From: Populus alba
Taxonomy: Eukaryota; Streptophyta; Magnoliopsida; Malpighiales; Salicaceae
DNA: 64,000 nt
Reading direction: 5' to 3'
Assembly (NCBI RefSeq): GCF_005239225.2
Contig: NC_133295.1
Span: 10,912,001-10,976,000, forward strand
Both the position numbers and the translations under genes were made by a program. Of this stretch, positions 59,141 to 64,000 are shown piece by piece; position 1 is the first letter of the stretch, and each line of letters opens with the position of its first letter. The notes beneath the pieces were generated by a model, which saw only the letters and a program-made list of their open reading frames with translations, ran no database searches and was not told the origin of the DNA.

Positions 59141-59339
59141 ATCTGGCGAGGGAGGTTGAGGTTTTGATGGAAAATCTTCTATGAATTGCTCCTATAATGC
59201 AATCTCCATATAGAATGTCACATATTGGCTGAATCGAAAATCCAACTCTAAGAACTACTAGATAAAGAATTTATTCGACCTAGTAACTCATCCTAGGAGC
59301 TCCAATATTGTTTGTGAAAATCCAACTCTAAGAATATTG

Positions 59340-59680
59340 TTTGTGAAAAACCTATGCTTCTAGACAGCTAAAGCCACTTGAAGTGAATTACAATAGTAAT
59401 GTTTGCTTTGAGAATATGAAGATATTATTTGTATGGGACTTATATACATATTTTAACTGATCATAAAATTTTAAGGTAGTTATTGTCGCAAAAAGAGTTA
59501 AATATACAAATTGGGAGGTGGATGAAGTTGAAAAAAAATTATGATTGTAGTATTGATTATCATTGTAGGAAGGCAAACGTGATAGTTGATGCCTTGAGCC
59601 TGAAGAATAAGACAATAATTGGTGGTTTAATAATGGGGGATAAAAGGGAACTATTAGAGTTGGCTAGGTTGGAGGCATAA
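59340..59680 (+). pseudogene. Gypsy element 2 RNase H remnant
   Basis: HILTDHKILR, LSQKELNIQIGRWMKLKKNYD, IDYHCRKANVIVDALSLK. It follows only about 200 bases after the first few codons of the RT region, so nearly all of the reverse transcriptase is deleted. Confidence 0.7.
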
Positions 59681-59879
59681 TTAATGGTAAGGATGAAAAG
59701 ATTATCATTTGCAAGGTTTGTGGTATAATCGATGGTGGAAGAGAGGATTTTAGAAGCTTAGAGCAAAGACAAGGCATTAGAAAAGATAAGAAAATGAATG
59801 GAGTCACATCCAAATGCACCTTTTAGTATATTAAAGGTTGGGATGTTAGTAAGGGGAAGAAGAATTTGCCTACCTAATA

Positions 59880-60780
59880 AAGGCTTTAAAATAGGAAATC
59901 CTTAGTGGAGCACATGAGTTGAAACTTGCCATTCATCCTAGAAGTACAAAGTTTTATAGGGATTTCAAGGAATATTATTAGTGCCCTAATATGAAAAGAG
60001 AAATAGCTGAATTTGTGGTAAAATATTGAATTTAAGCACTACTTTTCATACACAGATAGATGGAAAGTCAGAAAGAATGATTCAAATTTTGGAAGATTTA
60101 TTGAGATCTTGTATGATAGAGTTTGGAGGACATTTGAAAGATCATTTGTTATTGGTGGTATTTACGTACAATAACATCTATCAAGCCACAATTGGTATGA
60201 CATCTTATGAAGCGTTATATGGAAGGATGTATTGCACTCCTATTTGTTAGGATAAAGTGGGTGAAAATAAATTGTTAGGGCTAGAACTGGTGCATATAAC
60301 TACTGAAAAAGTGAAAAAAATTGCAAGAAAGAATGAAGGAAGCCTAGGATAAACAGAAAAGTTATGTAGATAATCGAAGGATACCATTGGAATTTCATAT
60401 GGGAGATCAGGTGTTCCTTAAAGTCACACTATGGAGAAATATTATTTATTTTGGAATGAAGGACAAATTGATGCCAAGGTATACTTTGTCTTTTCAAAAT
60501 TGTTGAAAGAATTGCCTCGATTGCTAAAGTTGGCCTTATCCTCACACCTGATAAAGATATATAATGTATTCCATGTGTCATTACTTTGAAAAGCACCACA
60601 AATTCTTATGGAAGTTCAAGAAGATTTAACTATTGAAGTGTAGCCGGTACAAATTCTAGATTAAAGTATAAAGGAGCTAAGGAATAAAAAAGTGCCTTTG
60701 GTGAAAATATTATGAAGGAGCTCTTAAATTGAAGAAGAAACTTGAAAAAGAGAGTTTGAAATGATGAAGAAATATCCTAT
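59880..60780 (+). pseudogene. Gypsy element 2 integrase remnant and pol tail
   Basis: A few codons of the zinc-binding end (YYQCPNMKREIAEFV-like, about 59970-60020) are joined directly to the end of the catalytic core (LSTTFHTQIDGKSERMIQIL, FTYNNIYQATIGMTSYEALY; 60026-60250). The first two catalytic aspartates are therefore deleted. The tail PLEFHMGDQVFLKV and DKLMPRY follows, then the chromovirus-type end. Confidence 0.7.
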
Positions 60781-60843
60781 ATTATTTTCTCACATAGGTG
60801 TGAATTTAAATTTCAGGGACAATGGTTTTTTAGGAGGGGTTAA

Positions 60844-62880
60844 TGTAAACCTCTGGATAAAAAAACTCAACAGGCTAGAGAAATAAATATAATGATTATT
60901 GTGTAAATTAAATATTACACTACGTGAATGATAATGAATAAGAAATTTTGGAATAAAAAGTTTAGATACTATTTTGTTTTAAAAAATAAAAATACATAAA
61001 ATGGCTAAAAAAATTAAAAATACAGAAACATGAATAACAAAATGAATGGAAATTAGTTATGTGGAGAAACAAAATATTGGAATGCAATTTGGTGAAATTC
61101 AAAATAGCTTAGTTTAATTATCAAATAAATAGGTAACGAGATCTGAGATAAATTACTCAGTATACCTGAAAGGTTACAAAGGAGGGATATAATGAGAATT
61201 TTTAAAATTCGTATTTATAAATATATGGCTCATGGTGAAAACCTTAGGAAAGAAAATAAGAAAATTAAAGGTAAACTTTGCAAATTGGTGAGAGATAAAT
61301 GTCCTAAACACTAAATCTAGAGAAATCAAGTGAGGGGAAGTGAAAAAAAGTGGATTTGAGAGAGTGCTTGTCGCGGGGAGAGAAAATGGATAAAAAGCTT
61401 TTTTTCTCTTACAAATTCTTCTTGATTATTTGTGATTTGAAGGTGAGAATCCCTTTTGGTAAAAATAATTATGTATTTTTATGAGATTAAAGATGTTATA
61501 GTTAGGGTTTATAATTATGAGAAATATAGTTTGATGAGTAGAAATGATGTTGATGAAGTTTTTGATTTAATTGGTGTTCTTTAGCATGTGAATTTAATGA
61601 GTTTAGTGTTAATTGAAAGAGATTGAAGAAAATCAAATGTGTTCTTGTGGTTGAAAAATTTGGCCAACACATCGTATCTAGGAGAGAATTTTATTGATTT
61701 TAATGTTATAGAATTTATGTTTAAATGGGTTAATTGAAGTATTTAATGCATGGAAATTAAATGAAATTGGATAAAAATTGGAAAGAATGCATGAATTTCA
61801 TTTATGAGGAGTTGGGTTAATTGTAGAAATTGTGAATAAATTTAATTAATTATGTTATTAATTACATGTAGTTAGATTGGATTAAAGAAAATTGGGAAAA
61901 GAAAAGAAAGATGAAATAATTAAAGTGTGATTTATAACGAATTGTAATAGAAATTATGATATAGAAATGAAGTTACCAATTGTTGTGATAACAAAATAAT
62001 TCTATATTGATAGGGGATACCTTAGTAGCTCGATCATATACGAGGATAGATATTGAGGTTTCACGAACAACAGGTAGGTGCTTAGCACATATTATTAGCC
62101 ATGTATTATATTGGTAGATTATTAAATTAATTGTTGTTGATCTGACTTGTCATATAAATAATTAAATAGGTGGAATAATAGAGAAGTCTAGTGATGTCAA
62201 TACGAGGATATTGGTATTGACATTATTGATTAGTCATTCTTGGATAATAGAAAAGGCTGATGATGTCAATATAAGGATATTGGTATCGACATTATTGATT
62301 AGTCATTCTTGAATGTAGAAAAGGTTAATGATGTCAATACAAGGATAAGAAAGGAACAATAGTTGGTGACTGTAGTGTCAGTGACTAAGGATAAGAAATG
62401 AACGATAGTTTATGACCATAGTGTTAGTGACTAGGGATAAGAAATGGATGATAGTTAGTGGCCGCAGTGTCGATGACTAAGGATAAAAAAGGAACAATAC
62501 TAAGTATGAGATATGGAATGATACTTAGTGAATGTAGTATCGGTGACTAAAGATAAGAAAGGAGCGATACTTAGTGACTGTAGTATTAGAGACTAAGGAT
62601 AAGACAGAAAGATACTTAGTGACTGTAGTATCGGTAACTAAAGATAAGAAATGAATGATACTTAGTGACCGTAGTATCGGTAACTAAAGATAAGAAATTA
62701 ATGATACTTAGTGACTATAATATTAATGACTAAGGATAAAATATAGAACGATACTCAGTGATTGTGATATCGCCAACTAAAGGTATGATATGGATTAATT
62801 CTTAGTGTCCGAGGTGTTGGTATCTAAGGACATTGCATGAAATAATACTTTGTGAAAGTAAGACTGGAGCTATGAATATG
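60844..62880 (+). repeat. 3' LTR of gypsy element 2 (at least 1.5 kb, end not found)
   Basis: Aligns with the 5' LTR from its first base to about 62345. Beyond that it enters a 46-base tandem array with no counterpart in the 5' LTR, and the 5' LTR's terminal 260 bases were not found before the window ends. Confidence 0.65.
62341..62880 (+). repeat. Tandem array, 46-47-base unit, about 11-12 copies
   Basis: Unit pattern: AAGGATAAGAAATGAACGAT, then ACTTAGTGACTGTAGTATCG and GTGACT. Copies drift by substitutions and small indels; the middle copies (about 62520-62700) are the most alike. Confidence 0.85.
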
Positions 62881-64000
62881 GCAAAAGTTGCTACTTAGTA
62901 ACAAAAAAGATGGTGACCAAGGGAAAAGAAAAACTCGACACTAGTAGTCAGGAGGACTAAAGGAAATGAATTGTAATACTTACTGATTAAAATGGTAGAT
63001 AACCAAGAGATTGAAGTATTGTTGTTTAGTCTTAAGATATTGATGTGGGTGATGAAAAAAAACTTAAGTCATCCTAAAAAAAATGATTTTTATGAATGAT
63101 AATAATATAATAAAAATGACCATGATACATACGAAGTTATAAACACATGAATGATATAAATTGATTTTGTTAAATAACGATGAGGCTATTAATGATAGAG
63201 AAATCGAGTGTGATGTTGTGAAAACTCTTATTACTTAATAACTGAAAGTATATGAATTAATGAATGAGTATAATTAATCTATATAGTAGTTAAAAGATCA
63301 ATAATCTACATAATGAAAGGTGTCATTCAGTTAGTTGTAAACTAATGGTATAGAGAATAAATAGAAAATTAAATGTTTTATGAATGTAAAACTTCTCGAT
63401 GAGTAACCATGTGATTAAGGTGATGCTCATGTATGGAAATTGAAAATGCATAACTAGCATGTCTTGGTTGTGCTAGGTGATGATGCCATGTGCATGCTAA
63501 ATCATTTTAGTAATATTTTTGGAAATATTAAATATTGATGCTTATTTATGTGTAAAGGAATATGGTAAAATACATTTTACACAAATAATATTGTGAAGAG
63601 AGTTGTTTACCAATTGTAATTGATCTTAACCATGTTTCATGATCGATTATGGATGATGGTTAGTTGATCATGGTCAAATTTGGTTGGAGGACAATCATGG
63701 TTAATTGTTTAGGAGAAAAGATTTTACATTGCTTATGTAAGCTCTACATGATTATGTTTGAGAATCATGTAATGAAATGATCATTTGGATTTGAACAATA
63801 AGTTATTCTTTGAAGTAATATATACATTCTACTTGAACTAAAAAAAGAATTTCTAGCAATGATTTGATTAATAGGCCAATGGTAAAGAGAAAGAATCAAT
63901 TGTGATTGTTGAATAGAGTGATGAACTCAACATAAATTGAAGCATGAAAAATATGTGTTTAATGGACTAATGAACCTTAGAAATTAAACATGAATCATGG
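62881..64000. other. Terminal stretch, probably LTR of gypsy element 2
   Basis: AT-rich, no coding similarity. Weak echoes of the tandem unit continue to about 63000. Whether this is still LTR cannot be decided without the sequence beyond the window. Confidence 0.35.

Larger units (their letters stand above)
55141..64000 (+). mobile_element. Ty3/gypsy element 2, chromovirus-like, runs off the window
   Basis: 5' LTR, primer site, gag, zinc knuckles, protease, RNase H, parts of integrase, a C-terminal pol end, polypurine tract (TTAGGAGGGG, about 60831-60840) and 3' LTR. All coding parts are riddled with stops. The pol tail (about 60620-60780) reads like the region before and within chromodomain-type ends (KELRNKKVPLVKIL, EMMKKYPILF), which fits a Tekay/Del-like chromovirus. 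Confidence 0.75.

Overview
The window is nuclear DNA from a eudicot plant, most likely a woody one such as poplar (Salicaceae). The grounds are spliced plant genes with GT-AG introns, very AT-rich intergenic DNA, degraded LTR retrotransposons, and several copies of a short AT-rich dispersed repeat that I associate with poplar. The species is inference; nothing in the window proves it.

Layout. 1-4.4 kb is AT-rich intergenic DNA with short dispersed repeats. 4.5-12.0 kb (minus strand) is a complete five-exon class I KNOX homeobox gene of the KNAT2/KNAT6 type with a 5.4-kb third intron that contains GA/CT-rich blocks. 12.3-19.5 kb is gene-poor and holds a remnant of a plant mobile domain (PMD) gene at 17.0-17.35 kb. 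19.57-20.30 kb (plus) is a broken fragment of the WD40 diphthamide-biosynthesis gene DPH7. 22.5-23.6 kb is T-rich degenerate repeat. 23.8-27.1 kb looks like a DNA-transposon-like unit with inverted ends that carries a second, longer PMD pseudogene on the minus strand. 28.28-35.33 kb (plus) is a large 13-exon gene for a membrane protein with a signal peptide, a region resembling bacterial Ig-like repeats and about eight membrane segments. Its last exon is disrupted.

From 35.5 kb to the end the window is mostly nested retroelements. These are a 5'-truncated Ty1/copia element (35.58-38.54 kb, minus); an orphan last exon of a high-affinity nitrate transporter of NRT2.5 type (40.59-40.96 kb, minus) with a copia LTR next to it; a copia gag fragment (41.8-42.6 kb); a Ty3/gypsy element (42.9-47.6 kb, plus) without a reverse transcriptase core; an inverted, rearranged second copy of it (47.65-49.44 kb); a decayed copia (49.5-52.7 kb, plus); a copia LTR plus gag (53.15-54.33 kb, minus); and a chromovirus-like gypsy element (from 55.14 kb) with LTRs of about 2 kb or more that contain two kinds of tandem repeat and run off the window.

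Only two host genes look mostly intact: the KNOX transcription factor and the membrane-protein gene. They share no evident pathway. No rRNA, tRNA or CRISPR was recognised.
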